Shown here: one piece after another, positions 41,782-51,729 of the stretch
Numbering within the stretch: position 1 is the stretch's first letter
How the letters are laid out: every line of letters begins with the position of its first letter
Source of the DNA: Polynucleobacter sp. AP-Elch-400A-B2
Lineage (GTDB): Bacteria; Pseudomonadota; Gammaproteobacteria; Burkholderiales; Burkholderiaceae
Direction of reading: 5' to 3'
NCBI RefSeq assembly: GCF_018688355.1
Contig: NZ_CP061317.1
Span: forward strand, 2,030,293 to 2,094,292
Length of the DNA stretch: 64,000 bases
Made by a program: the position numbers and the translations under genes
Notes under the pieces: model-generated
Seen by the model: only the letters and a program-made list of their open reading frames with translations
What the model was told of the DNA's origin: nothing
Database searches by the model: none

Positions 41782-42669
41782 CTATTCTGCAATAAAGGTA
41801 TTTTCCAGTCTACCAATCCCACCCATTTCAACCACTACTACATCGCCATTCACGAGATATTTGGGCGGCTTAAATCCGATTCCAACACCCACGGGAGTAC
41901 CGGTAGCGATGATATCGCCGGGATAAAGAGTAATGCCAGCAGAAACTGTAGCAATCATGTTTGGTATATCAAAGATCAGATCCTTCGTATTGGAGTTCTG
42001 GCGTAATTCACCATTCACCCAACATTTCACTGAAATATCCTCTGCATTAACTTGATCCGCAGTAACGACCCAAGGTCCCATAGGACAGAAAGTGTCAAAG
42101 CTCTTACCAAGAAACCATTGCTTATGACGCTGCTGCCAATCTCTAGCAGTTACATCATTGATGGCAGTGTAGCCCCACACATGCTTCATTGCATCAGCCT
42201 CGCTAATACCTTTTCCACCCTTGCCAATAATGATAGTTAACTCAGCCTCGTAATCAATTGCTGTTGAAACCGCAGTAGGAATGATGACATTTGTATTTGG
42301 TCCCGTAACAGATTCAGGAGGCTTCGTAAAAAAGATGGCATGTGAGGGAATGTCTTCACCAGGCTTAGCGCTACCATCAAACCCACTATTAGAAAATTCT
42401 TTCGCATGCTCGTGATAATTTTTACCTACACAAAAGATATTTCTTCTAGGCCTTGGGACCGGAGCCAACAAATGAATGTCGGAAAATGCATGGGTTGATA
42501 CTGGCTTAGATAACTTCCCCGCTAGATCTGCACGCAAAATAGCTACTACGCCATCCTCACTAACATCTACACCTAAATCCAACTCTTCAACAGTTTTACC
42601 ATCCTCGGAGATTGAACCAATTCTGGTTTTACTAGGGTCATTGAGTAGCGAAAATGTAGCGTATTTCAT
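41782..42669 (-). CDS. Fumarylacetoacetate hydrolase-family protein
   Basis: A 295-residue FAH-fold enzyme: NIFCVGKNYHEHAKEF, KPPESVTGPNTNVIIP, metal ligands in IDYEAELTIIIGKGGKG and WGYTAINDVTARDWQQRHKQW, and TGTPVGVGIGFKPP. Such enzymes act as 2-oxo-acid hydratases, decarboxylases or C-C hydrolases in aromatic or sugar-acid catabolism. It is divergent from the TctC gene, which would import such an acid. Confidence 0.88.
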   Translation of the reverse strand: MKYATFSLLNDPSKTRIGSISEDGKTVEELDLGVDVSEDGVVAILRADLAGKLSKPVSTHAFSDIHLLAPVPRPRRNIFCVGKNYHEHAKEFSNSGFDGSAKPGEDIPSHAIFFTKPPESVTGPNTNVIIPTAVSTAIDYEAELTIIIGKGGKGISEADAMKHVWGYTAINDVTARDWQQRHKQWFLGKSFDTFCPMGPWVVTADQVNAEDISVKCWVNGELRQNSNTKDLIFDIPNMIATVSAGITLYPGDIIATGTPVGVGIGFKPPKYLVNGDVVVVEMGGIGRLENTFIAE

Positions 42670-42769
42670 GATTTTGTCTCCATTTAGGATTTTGTCTTAA
42701 ACCCTAGGCTTTAATACTAAATATTGTAGTAGAGTGAAAAGAAAATCAAATAATAACCAAGTAAATACT

Positions 42770-43744
42770 ATGAGACAAAAAATTACTTCCGTTTTAATAC
42801 TCGCTGGCTTAGCCTTATTTTCTACTCCTGGCTTTTCTCAGGAGGCCTGGCCAAGTAGGCCAATCACCATGGTCGTCCCATTTCCACCTGGGGGTGTAGC
42901 AGATGCTGTGGGCAGGCCAGTTGCTGAGGCCATGTCACGCATTCTGGGTCAGTCGGTCATTGTTGAGAACAAGAGCGGTGCTGGTGGTGGTATTGGCATG
43001 GCGTCCGTTGCGAAATCCAAGCCTGATGGCTATACAATTTTGATGGCGCTCTCTTCAATCTCCATTATTCCCGAAGCAGATAAGGTGGTTGGTCGAGAGC
43101 AGTCTTTTCAGTTAAACCAGTTAAAACCAATTGCGCGCTTTACTGCCGACCCAACAGTTTTAGTTGTCAGGGCAGACAGCCCATGGAAAGACTACAAGTC
43201 ATTTGTTGCAGCAATGCGCGCTAATCCAGGCAAATATAATTTTGGCTCCTCCGGAAATTACGGAACGATGCATGTGCCAATGGAAATGCTGAAATCATCG
43301 GAAAAGTTTTTTATGGTCCATGTTCCTTATACCGGAGCTGGTCCAGCAATTATTGGCTTATTAGGTGGTCAAGTAGATGCTTTAGCCACCGGACCATCAT
43401 CCATCGTTCAACAAATTAAAGCTGGCAAGGTTCGAGCCTTGGCGCATTGGGGGGATGGACGGCTAGCGAGCATGCCCGAAGTGCCTAGCTTCAAGGAGAT
43501 GGGAGTAAAGATCGAGTTTGCTCAATGGGCAGGCTTATTTGTTCCTAGCGCAACCCCTGATGCAATTACAAACAAGTTACGCGAAGTGGCTAAACTTGCA
43601 GCAAGCGATGATCGTGTACGGTCGGTGATAAATGGTGCTGGTAGCCCAATTCAATATCTGGATGCACCAGAATTTAAAGTCTACTGGGATAAGGAGTCAG
43701 CCCAGATGATTGATGTTGTGAAAAAAATCGGTAAGGTTGAATGA
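42770..43744 (+). CDS. TctC-type tripartite tricarboxylate-family binding protein
   Basis: Periplasmic solute-binding protein of about 324 residues (Bug/TctC family). Signal peptide ends GFSQ; signature AWPSRPITMVVPFPPGGVAD and GQSVIVENKSGAGGGIGM, later YNFGSSGNYGTMHVP and VPYTGAGPAIIGLLGGQVDAL. ATG 42770 preferred over GTG 42734, which would precede the signal peptide. The ligand is a carboxylate. No tctAB nearby. Confidence 0.9.
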   Translation: MRQKITSVLILAGLALFSTPGFSQEAWPSRPITMVVPFPPGGVADAVGRPVAEAMSRILGQSVIVENKSGAGGGIGMASVAKSKPDGYTILMALSSISIIPEADKVVGREQSFQLNQLKPIARFTADPTVLVVRADSPWKDYKSFVAAMRANPGKYNFGSSGNYGTMHVPMEMLKSSEKFFMVHVPYTGAGPAIIGLLGGQVDALATGPSSIVQQIKAGKVRALAHWGDGRLASMPEVPSFKEMGVKIEFAQWAGLFVPSATPDAITNKLREVAKLAASDDRVRSVINGAGSPIQYLDAPEFKVYWDKESAQMIDVVKKIGKVE

Positions 43745-44553
43745 TGAATAATCGCCACTTATTTAAATTCCTATGCTTTGCATCACTTGCGGCGCCTCTT
43801 CTTGCGCAGTCCGCTAATGTTCAAGAGCAAATGACAGAATCACCAGCGGTGAAAGCTGCGGTCGAGGAACTTGTACTTGCGAACCATATTCTGTATGACC
43901 AAAATGCAGTAGATGGGTATGGTCATATCAGCATTCGAAATCCAAATAATCCAAATGCTTTCTTCTTGGCCAGAAGCGTTGCCCCATCAGTTGTGACTGT
44001 TGCGGACATTATGGAATTTGATATGAATGGCAAAGCCTTGCATGGAGACACACGAACAGCTTACGGCGAGCGGTTTATTCATAGTGGCATATTACGCAAT
44101 CGCCCTGATATTAATTCTGTCATTCATGGTCATGCCGCCCCAATACTGCCTTATGGCATGACTGGATCTACCTTAAAGCCGGTCTATCATATGAGTGCGT
44201 TTTTAGGAGAGGGTGCTCCAATATTTGAGATTCGTAATTTTGCAAAACCTAATATTGATACTGATATGTTTGTTAGTAATAATGATCTGGGGGATGCACT
44301 TTCAAAAACTATGGGCCTACAGTACTTTGTTCTAATGCGCGGCCACGGTTATGCGGCGGGCGCTGACTCCATTAAAAAAGTTGTCTTCAGATCTATTTAC
44401 GCCATTCAGAATGCCAGTATTCAATCTGAGGCGATGAAAATGGGTAATGTGCAATACCTCACGCCTGGCGAGGCAACAGCATCTCAAGAGACTATTGAAA
44501 AGACCATCGGGCGTCCTTGGCAGCTTTGGAGCGAGCGCGTTAAAAAACCTTAG
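43741..44553 (+). CDS. Exported class II aldolase/adducin-like protein
   Basis: A 270-residue class II aldolase fold with an unusual N-terminal signal peptide (FLCFASLAAPLLAQSA). Zinc His residues in NSVIHGHAAPILPY and VLMRGHGYAAG; LADH-type DGYGHISIRNPNNP near the start. Class II aldolases are normally cytosolic, so export is odd and, with the TctC partner (4-bp overlap), suggests periplasmic processing of an imported acid. Substrate unknown. Confidence 0.8.
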   Translation: MMNNRHLFKFLCFASLAAPLLAQSANVQEQMTESPAVKAAVEELVLANHILYDQNAVDGYGHISIRNPNNPNAFFLARSVAPSVVTVADIMEFDMNGKALHGDTRTAYGERFIHSGILRNRPDINSVIHGHAAPILPYGMTGSTLKPVYHMSAFLGEGAPIFEIRNFAKPNIDTDMFVSNNDLGDALSKTMGLQYFVLMRGHGYAAGADSIKKVVFRSIYAIQNASIQSEAMKMGNVQYLTPGEATASQETIEKTIGRPWQLWSERVKKP

Positions 44554-46754
44554 TCAGCAGGCGCCATAGTTTTAGCGCGCGCAGTATGTAATTTTCTATA
44601 GCTGTCAATTAAGCGATGGTGCCTATCGAGGCCCTCCAGCTTCACGCTTGTAGGGGTCAGGCCATAGAAGCGGGTAGCTCCATCTATGGATCCAACCACT
44701 GCATCCATTCTCTCGTTTCCAAACATTCTTCGTAAATTGACTATGTAGTGATCAAGCTCCAAGTCATCAGCTAGCGCTATCTCTAACACTGCATTTAAGG
44801 CCTGATAAAACAATTTACGCTCAACCGAATTGTCGTTGTACTGAAGAAACGCGCCAACGAGCTCATGAGCCTCGTCAAATTGTTTTAAAGCAAGATGAAT
44901 AAGTAGCTTTAGCTCCAATACTGTTAGCTGACCCCAAGGGGTATTTTCATCAAACTCGATACCGATCAGAGTGGCGATATCGCCGTACTCATCTAGCTCA
45001 TTATTTTCTAAGCGCTCAAGTAGTCCGCTTAGACTTGTGTCATCTAAATGGGATATATTTAAAATATCAGCGCGGAATAACAATGCTTTGTTCGTGTTGT
45101 CCCAAATTAAATCTTCAACTGGGTAAACCTCGGAGTAGCCTGGTACCAAGATTCGACATGCCATTGCCCCTAGCTGGTCATACACCGCAACGTAAGCTTC
45201 TTTGCCAAGAGATTTAAGAATGCTGAACAAGGTGGCAGCCTCTTCATCATTCGAGTTTTTACCTTTGCCAGAAAAATCCCACTCAACAAAATCGTAATCT
45301 GCTTTCGCGCTAAAGAAACGCCAAGAGACGATGCCGCTCGAATCAATAAAGTGCTCAACAAAGTTATTTGGCTCCGTGACTGCTTCACTAGTAAAAGTGG
45401 GTGGGGGCAAATCGTTAAGGCCCTCCAAGCTGCGTCCCTGTAGTAGCTCAGTCAAACTCCGCTCCAACGCTACTTCTAAACTGGGATGCGCACCGAATGA
45501 GGCAAATACTCCGCCTGTTCTTGGGTTCATTAAGGTAACGCACATGACTGGATATACACCACCAAGCGAAGCGTCCTTGACCAGCACTGGAAAGCCCTGC
45601 TCCTCAAGACCCTGAATGCCTGCCAAGATACTGGGGTACTTTGCAAGCACCTCCTGTGGAACATCCGGCAAGGAAATTTCACGTTCAAGGATTTCACGTT
45701 TCACTGCTCGCTCAAATATCTCAGATAAGCATTGAACCTGGGCTTCAGCTAGCGTATTACCAGCACTCATGCCATTGCTGACGTAGAGGTTTTCAATCAG
45801 GTTCGATGGAAAATACACAGTCTCACCATCAGACTGGCGCACATAAGGCAAGGAGCAAATCCCCCGCTCGCCTTTACCAGAATTGGTGTCAATTAAATGT
45901 GAGCCACGTAACTCGCCATCAGCGTTGAAAATACCCAGGCAATACTCATCCAGTATTTCTTTAGGTAAGGCATCTTTAGGGCCCGGCTTAAACCAGCGCT
46001 CATTGGGGTAGTGAACAAAAGCGCTATTGGCGATCTCTTCACCCCAGAATGCGCCCGCGTAGAAATGGTTATTGCTCAGTCGCTCGATATACTCACCCAA
46101 GGCTGAAGCAAGGGCGCTTTCTTTTGTAGAGCCTTTACCGTTGGTAAAACACATTGGTGAATGGGCATCGCGAATATGCAAAGACCATACATTCGGAATT
46201 AAGTTGCGCCACGAGGCAATCTCAATCTTAATTCCCAGATTGGCCAATACACCAGACATATTGGCAATAGTTTGTTCTAGCGGTAAATCCTTGCCGGCAA
46301 TGTAAGTGCTCAAGCTTGAATCTGGCTTTAAAGCCAATAAAGTTTGAGCATCTGCGTCTAGGTTTTTAACTACTTCAATGACAAACTCTGGGCCTGCTTG
46401 CACCACCTTCTTCACGGAGCAGCGCTCGATGGAGCGCACAATGCCATGACGATCGTTAGCAGAAATATCTTCCGGCAGTTCAACTTGAATTTTGAAGATC
46501 TGCTGGTAACGATTTTCCGGATCGACGATATTATTTTGAGAAAGGCGAATGTGCTCAGTTGAAATATTGCGCGTGTCGCAATACAGCTTCACAAAATACG
46601 CCGCACACAAGGCTGACGAAGCTAAGAAATAGTCAAAAGGGCCCGGGGCTGAACCGTCACCTTTGTAGCGGATGGGCTGATCAGCAATCACTGTGAAGTC
46701 ATCGAACTTGGCTTCAAGGCGCAGCTTATCGAGAAAATTAACCTTTATTTCCAT
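44550..46754 (-). CDS. OsmC-YcaO fusion protein
   Basis: A 734-residue two-domain protein. Residues 1-140 are an OsmC-like domain (PFDYFLASSALCAAYFVKLYC with its Cys, ISTEHIRLSQNN); residues about 180-560 are a YcaO domain (SALASALGEYIERLSNNHF, SAGNTLAEAQVQCLSEIFERAVKR), followed by a helical C-terminal region. YcaO enzymes use ATP to activate amide bonds. This fusion is a recognised proteobacterial architecture of unknown substrate; E. coli YcaO affects ribosomal protein S12 methylthiolation. Confidence 0.9.
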   Translation of the reverse strand: MEIKVNFLDKLRLEAKFDDFTVIADQPIRYKGDGSAPGPFDYFLASSALCAAYFVKLYCDTRNISTEHIRLSQNNIVDPENRYQQIFKIQVELPEDISANDRHGIVRSIERCSVKKVVQAGPEFVIEVVKNLDADAQTLLALKPDSSLSTYIAGKDLPLEQTIANMSGVLANLGIKIEIASWRNLIPNVWSLHIRDAHSPMCFTNGKGSTKESALASALGEYIERLSNNHFYAGAFWGEEIANSAFVHYPNERWFKPGPKDALPKEILDEYCLGIFNADGELRGSHLIDTNSGKGERGICSLPYVRQSDGETVYFPSNLIENLYVSNGMSAGNTLAEAQVQCLSEIFERAVKREILEREISLPDVPQEVLAKYPSILAGIQGLEEQGFPVLVKDASLGGVYPVMCVTLMNPRTGGVFASFGAHPSLEVALERSLTELLQGRSLEGLNDLPPPTFTSEAVTEPNNFVEHFIDSSGIVSWRFFSAKADYDFVEWDFSGKGKNSNDEEAATLFSILKSLGKEAYVAVYDQLGAMACRILVPGYSEVYPVEDLIWDNTNKALLFRADILNISHLDDTSLSGLLERLENNELDEYGDIATLIGIEFDENTPWGQLTVLELKLLIHLALKQFDEAHELVGAFLQYNDNSVERKLFYQALNAVLEIALADDLELDHYIVNLRRMFGNERMDAVVGSIDGATRFYGLTPTSVKLEGLDRHHRLIDSYRKLHTARAKTMAPAD

Positions 46755-46861
46755 GGGAATAATTCCGAAAAGATATGGGCGCTATTATCCGTCGCAACGG
46801 TGATGCTGTGTGCAGTATCAACAGCCTCTAGATCATTCGCGGCAATGATGGGCAAGGCGCC

Positions 46862-47542
46862 TTATTGTTCAGCCTTATTGCGCGAGGTATCGATTCCCAA
46901 AGCTTTTAGCTTGCGATATAGATGAGTTCGCTCTAGACCAGTGTATTCAGAAATTTTGGTCATGCTGCCACCCATGATGATCATTTGATGCTCGAAGTAC
47001 GCTTTTTCGAATAAATCCCTAGCCTCACGAAGCGGCAAATCAAAATAGGTTTTTGCAATCCCGCTGATGTACTCACCACTCTGAACTTGAGAGGCTTGTT
47101 CGCTAACTACCGCTTTTGCACTTGGGCTTGATGAAGACGCCACTGACACTTTTTCTTCAGCGGACTCAACATACTTGGGTGAGCTTTCTAAGGCCTTACT
47201 CACCGTCTTGAGTAACTTTTGAAGTGCAATAGGCTTTTCTAAAAAATTGAGTGCGCCTATACGCGTAGCTTCAACAGCCGTATCAATCGTAGCATGTCCT
47301 GACATCATCACCACTGGCATGGTGAGCTGCCCAGTCTTAGACCACTCTTTCAATAAACTAATTCCATCGACATCTGGCATCCAAATATCAAGCAAGACCA
47401 GGTCTGGGCGCATTTGTTCACGAATTGTACGAGCCTGCATAGCGCTCTCAGCCGCATACACGGTATGGCCCTCATCCGTCAGAATCTCATTGAGAAGCTC
47501 ACGAATTCCCATCTCATCGTCGACCACCAGAATACTTGCCAT
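46862..47542 (-). CDS. NtrX-like response regulator without AAA+ domain
   Basis: A 226-residue regulator: receiver (1-120; phospho-Asp in VLLDIWMPDVDG, Lys in FLEKPIAL), a Ser/Val-rich linker, and a Fis-type HTH (SEYTGLERTHLYRKLKALGI). The sigma-54 AAA+ ATPase domain of true NtrX is missing, so it cannot be a sigma-54 activator. Partner of the NtrY-like kinase 3 bp upstream. Confidence 0.87.
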   Translation of the reverse strand: MASILVVDDEMGIRELLNEILTDEGHTVYAAESAMQARTIREQMRPDLVLLDIWMPDVDGISLLKEWSKTGQLTMPVVMMSGHATIDTAVEATRIGALNFLEKPIALQKLLKTVSKALESSPKYVESAEEKVSVASSSSPSAKAVVSEQASQVQSGEYISGIAKTYFDLPLREARDLFEKAYFEHQMIIMGGSMTKISEYTGLERTHLYRKLKALGIDTSRNKAEQ

Positions 47543-47545
47543 TCC

Positions 47546-49840
47546 TTATGCCGCCTCTTTTGCCAGATTCATAAACAATATTGATACTTTTGCACCGATT
47601 ACCTCATCCGCCTGCATGCGGTTGCGGATTTCGATTTTGGCTCCGTGATCATCTACTATTTTCTTCACTACCGCCAATCCCAACCCTGTGCCCTTACTCT
47701 TCGTTGTTACATAGGGCTCAAAGGCTCTTGCCAATATCTTAGCTGGAAAACCTGAACCGCTATCACTTATTGTTAAACGCACCGCATTTTGTGGCACACC
47801 ACTCAATTCGCCATAAGGCACTAATTCTGTTTTTACTTCAACCGGCTCAGATTGATGAACGCCTTCAAGAGTAGCATCTTGGGCATTTTGCAAAAGATTA
47901 TGAATAATTTGTCTGAGTTGCGTTGGGTCGCCCATAATATTTGGGGTTCGTGGGTCCAGCTGGGTCTTTATGGGGCTTCCTTCATACAAACCCAGAATCT
48001 CTTGCGTCAAAGTATTGATCGAAACAGGCTTCAGTTGCGGACTAGGCGTCTTGGCAAAGTCCCTGAAGTCATTCACCATTTGTTTCATGGCCTGCACCTG
48101 CCCAATGATGGTTTCCGTGCTGCGATTCATCATCTCTTCCTGCTCAGGACTCAACTTGCCGGCCAACTTATGCTGCAGCCTCTCGGCTGAGAGCTGTATG
48201 GGGGTTAATGGATTCTTAATCTCATGGGCTAAACGTCTGGCCACCTCGCTCCAAGCAATCGAGCGCTGTGCACTCACTACGTCAGTGATGTCGTCAAATA
48301 CCACCATGCGCAAATCTGCCGTCAATTCAGTGCCGCGAATAAACAAAGTGACGCCAGGTTCGTTTTCAAACTCGTTTGTACTATGAAGCTGAATCTGCTT
48401 TTGCCATACTGGCGCTGATGTATTTTTATCTTTTGCTGCTTGACCGCCCTCTATGCCAACAGTCAGTCTCATGGTGGCAAAGCCCTCTTTAATTGCTTGA
48501 TCAAACTCGACAAGACTGGGGCTATCGCTTAAAGGGTGCCCATCCATTTGCGTTAAATCTTGTCCAAAGATACGATCAGCACCGGCATTACTAGAAACCA
48601 TATTGAAATTCTTATCGAAGATGCAAACGCCGGCAGTTAAGTTGCCTAATACCGTTTCCAAAAATGATTTGGATTCTTGTAAAGAAGTTCTGGTATCAGC
48701 AAGCTGACGGGTCATCACGTTAAATTGACGCGTCAACATTCCTAGCTCGTCACCCGTATCTAATTCGGGCTTAGGTGATAAATCACCCTGAGCAACAGCT
48801 TGGGTTCCTTTTAAAAGCATCAGTAGCGGCCGAGCCAGCTGGCGACCCAGAATTAAGGCCAAAGTAACGGCAACAAATAAGGCAAAGAATAAAGTTAAAG
48901 TTAGTGTACCCACAAACATTTTTCGCAAACCAGTCCGGCCCAATGACTTCTCTTGATAGTCGCTATAGGCGGATTCAACCGCAACAATGTTCTTGGCTAA
49001 TGGCTCAGGAATGAATCGCACTAACTGTAAAAAATATTTATCTTCTATATCTTTGCCAGAGGCCTGTTTTTTTCGAACAATCGGCACAATCGCCCTGACT
49101 CGATAGCCGCGCTGACCACCATTCACTTCAATTTGATCTACAAAAGTGATGCCTTTCTTTTTAAATGCATCTGCAATTACGTCAGGGCTGGGTGCAGGAA
49201 AATATTTGTTGGGTCGTGACTCGCTTGTCAATATCAGGCTGCGCCGAATATCAAACAGGCTTACCTCTTGAATACCAAATTGATTACGAATCTTCATTAC
49301 CGTAGCGCCAACTTGATCAGAGGTCGTGCCGGACGGGACCTGCACAATTTGCTCGGCAATGTAGTTTCCCTCGGCTAGAATTTCTTCTTGAGCAACGCCC
49401 AGGGTAACGCGCCCTAATTCAAGACCAGCATCTAGCGCGGACTCCACCTGAACATCGAACCAGGTTTCAATACTGCGGGATACGAACTGTAGAGAAACTC
49501 CATACAAAATTAATCCTGGGACAACTCCAACCAAAGCAAAGATCATTGCCAACTTTGCGACTAAGCGGGTTCCAAAACGCCCTTTGCGCCAACGAATCGC
49601 AATCACAATCACCAAGGTCAAAATGACCAAGGTCAAGCAGATTCCAACCACCACATTGGCTGCATAAAGCCAAATAAAGTAATTATCGAAAAACTCGGTA
49701 TTGGATGTTGCAATTGATAAGAGTGCCAACAATAAAAGCGCAAAGGCACCAATCAGCACCATGGCCATGGGCAATGCACGCCTTTTCCAGGCGTCTTTCT
49801 CAAACGCATTTGAGCCAATGAAGTCTAAAGATATCTTCAT
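47546..49840 (-). CDS. ntrY: NtrY-like sensor histidine kinase
   Basis: A 764-residue membrane kinase: about four N-terminal helices with a large periplasmic loop, HAMP (LLMLLKGTQAVAQGDLSPK), PAS, HisKA (ARRLAHEIKNPLTPIQLSAERL, phospho-His) and ATPase domain (NLLQNAQDAT, DSGSGFP, KGTGLGLAVVKKIV). It overlaps DUF4390 by 4 bp. The domain order and the neighbouring rsmB/fmt match the betaproteobacterial ntrYX locus; signal unknown. Confidence 0.92.
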   Translation of the reverse strand: MKISLDFIGSNAFEKDAWKRRALPMAMVLIGAFALLLLALLSIATSNTEFFDNYFIWLYAANVVVGICLTLVILTLVIVIAIRWRKGRFGTRLVAKLAMIFALVGVVPGLILYGVSLQFVSRSIETWFDVQVESALDAGLELGRVTLGVAQEEILAEGNYIAEQIVQVPSGTTSDQVGATVMKIRNQFGIQEVSLFDIRRSLILTSESRPNKYFPAPSPDVIADAFKKKGITFVDQIEVNGGQRGYRVRAIVPIVRKKQASGKDIEDKYFLQLVRFIPEPLAKNIVAVESAYSDYQEKSLGRTGLRKMFVGTLTLTLFFALFVAVTLALILGRQLARPLLMLLKGTQAVAQGDLSPKPELDTGDELGMLTRQFNVMTRQLADTRTSLQESKSFLETVLGNLTAGVCIFDKNFNMVSSNAGADRIFGQDLTQMDGHPLSDSPSLVEFDQAIKEGFATMRLTVGIEGGQAAKDKNTSAPVWQKQIQLHSTNEFENEPGVTLFIRGTELTADLRMVVFDDITDVVSAQRSIAWSEVARRLAHEIKNPLTPIQLSAERLQHKLAGKLSPEQEEMMNRSTETIIGQVQAMKQMVNDFRDFAKTPSPQLKPVSINTLTQEILGLYEGSPIKTQLDPRTPNIMGDPTQLRQIIHNLLQNAQDATLEGVHQSEPVEVKTELVPYGELSGVPQNAVRLTISDSGSGFPAKILARAFEPYVTTKSKGTGLGLAVVKKIVDDHGAKIEIRNRMQADEVIGAKVSILFMNLAKEAA

Positions 49841-50418
49841 CGTTTAATCAAGTTAGGGCCATTTGATGAAAACGGAAAGCGCACCCAGTCGCTTGAGATA
49901 TTCCAATCGCGATTGTTGAGCGCATTCACCTGAAATGGCTTGGGCAACTTACTTAAGTCCAAGCTCATTCTTAACGCTGCAGTGTAAGACTTGCTCGAAT
50001 CAATTTGACTGCTATCAATTACCCGCCAACCCCCAATGCTTCCCACGGCCTGCAAAGCCTCAAATATCGTGTTTGCAGAGAAGGTAAAGCCTTCAGAAGC
50101 AATGCGGTATTGCTGAGTCATTGGCTGATAAGAAAGACGTATTGATCGCTGTGCAAGCGCAGGCTTTTCATCAAACCAGTACCAACGCGACCGCGTTAAA
50201 TCAAACTCAGTTTGAAAATATAAAACAATGCCTTTTTGAACAGCGTCTTCTAAGCCTGGCGTCAACTCAATCTTAAATGTGGCATTCAGAAGCCAATCGT
50301 TATCCACCCGCTCCAGATCGGCAGTTTTGAGCTTGATTCCCTCTGCACTTACCGCGACGGAGAATAGGCTCAAGGCCATCAAGACACAAAGGGTGAGTTG
50401 TTTAATACCTTGGCTCAT
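49837..50418 (-). CDS. DUF4390 exported protein
   Basis: A 193-residue DUF4390 protein: signal peptide (CVLMALSLFSVAVSAEG), LLNATFKIELTPGLEDAVQKGIVLYFQTEFDL, WYWFDEKPALAQRSIRLSYQPMT, and IDSSKSYTAALRMSLDLSKLPKPFQVNAL. It overlaps both neighbours by 4 bp. Its fixed place between rsmB and ntrY suggests a role linked to the NtrY signal in the periplasm. Confidence 0.87.
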   Translation of the reverse strand: MSQGIKQLTLCVLMALSLFSVAVSAEGIKLKTADLERVDNDWLLNATFKIELTPGLEDAVQKGIVLYFQTEFDLTRSRWYWFDEKPALAQRSIRLSYQPMTQQYRIASEGFTFSANTIFEALQAVGSIGGWRVIDSSQIDSSKSYTAALRMSLDLSKLPKPFQVNALNNRDWNISSDWVRFPFSSNGPNLIKR

Positions 50419-51728
50419 GGCCCACTTTTCTTAAACAAAGCATAGTAAAAACCGTCATTTAGCTCAGCAGGCAAAATTTGCCCAGGTGCGCTTAATCGTA
50501 ATGCATCAGCATGCTCCGCAGCAAACCATGTTGCCTGCTCCTCACCCTCCTCTGGAAACACAGAGCAAGTTACATACAAAAGTGTGCCGCCGATCTTCAG
50601 GATCTTCCAGGCTTGCTCCAAAATAGCACGCTGCCTCAGTTGCAAGGCCTTAATGTCGGCCTCACGCCGCAAAAACGGAATGTCCGGATGCCTTGCAACA
50701 ATGCCCGAGGCAGAGCAAGGTGCGTCCAAAAGAATTTTGTCAAATAACTTGCCATCCCACCATGCTGCCTTTGAGGCATCGCCGCGCACCACGCGAACGA
50801 CACCAGACTGCAGGCGCAAGCGATCTAAATTGCCGCCGATTTTTCCGAGGCGCTCACCGTCTAGCTCCAAAGCAGTCATGTCGCATTGTGCCAACTCTAG
50901 TAAGTGGGCAGTTTTTCCACCAGGTGCAGCACAGGCATCCAATATGCGCTCACCCGGTTTTGGGTCCAGCAATACAGCCGCAATTTGTGCGCCTGCATCT
51001 TGAACAGAAACCGCGCCACTATAAAAGCCCGGTAAGTCTGAAACTGGCACCGCCTCGTGCAATAACAAAGCAGAATCCAATGTGACCCCAGCAATACTAT
51101 CAATTGGTTCAGCTGCGATACCAGCCTCGCGCAATAACTCTTGATATTCCTTACGCGTATGTTGTTGAGCATTTACCCGCAAAATCAAGGGGGCTCGTTG
51201 AGCCTGCTGAATCAGCATGGCTTGCCAGGCCTTTGAATAGTTTCGTTTCAAACTAGCTCGCCACCAGGGCGGAAAAAACATGGGAATGGGATCTGGCGGA
51301 TAAGGCTGTTCATTCTCAGCCTGCACCGCGAGGCTCACCTTGCGAAGCACTGCATTCACCAGACCCTTTGCATACATCGTGGGCTCATATTCACTACAAG
51401 CCTTTACAGCTTGATCAACGATCGTATGCGCTGCATAACCCTTGCCATCAGATCCACTTTGCAAAAATAAAGCAATCGCAACACTTAATAAGTACTCCAC
51501 CTCTATTGGGGGCGTCTTTGGAATAAATTGTTGAATGAATTCGTGTGATCTCACCCACTTACGCAAAGCATCAAATGTAAGACTTTGGACAATGGGCCGC
51601 TCATGGGCATCTAGCTGATCTAACACTTCGGTGAGCGATCGACCTGCCATCACCTCACCGATTGCTTGCGCAGAAATAGTAATTGCCTCTGATAGTGGCA
51701 GACTGCGTGGTGTTTTTTGATCGGTCAA
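50415..51728 (-). CDS. rsmB: 16S rRNA m5C967 methyltransferase RsmB
   Basis: SAM-dependent rRNA methyltransferase of 437 residues. N-terminal NusB-like domain (about 1-140), then the Rossmann domain: SVQDAGAQIAAVLLDPKPGERILDACAAPGGKTAHLLEL, DAPCSASG with the motif IV Cys, and LLYVTCSVFPEE with the catalytic Cys. Normal length. Confidence 0.94.
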   Translation of the reverse strand: MTDQKTPRSLPLSEAITISAQAIGEVMAGRSLTEVLDQLDAHERPIVQSLTFDALRKWVRSHEFIQQFIPKTPPIEVEYLLSVAIALFLQSGSDGKGYAAHTIVDQAVKACSEYEPTMYAKGLVNAVLRKVSLAVQAENEQPYPPDPIPMFFPPWWRASLKRNYSKAWQAMLIQQAQRAPLILRVNAQQHTRKEYQELLREAGIAAEPIDSIAGVTLDSALLLHEAVPVSDLPGFYSGAVSVQDAGAQIAAVLLDPKPGERILDACAAPGGKTAHLLELAQCDMTALELDGERLGKIGGNLDRLRLQSGVVRVVRGDASKAAWWDGKLFDKILLDAPCSASGIVARHPDIPFLRREADIKALQLRQRAILEQAWKILKIGGTLLYVTCSVFPEEGEEQATWFAAEHADALRLSAPGQILPAELNDGFYYALFKKSGP

Positions 51729-51729
51729 A

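Noticed and set aside
41683..42006. 107-residue plus-strand frame right of tRNA-Phe
   Set aside because: Mostly antisense to the FAH-family gene, with no motif.
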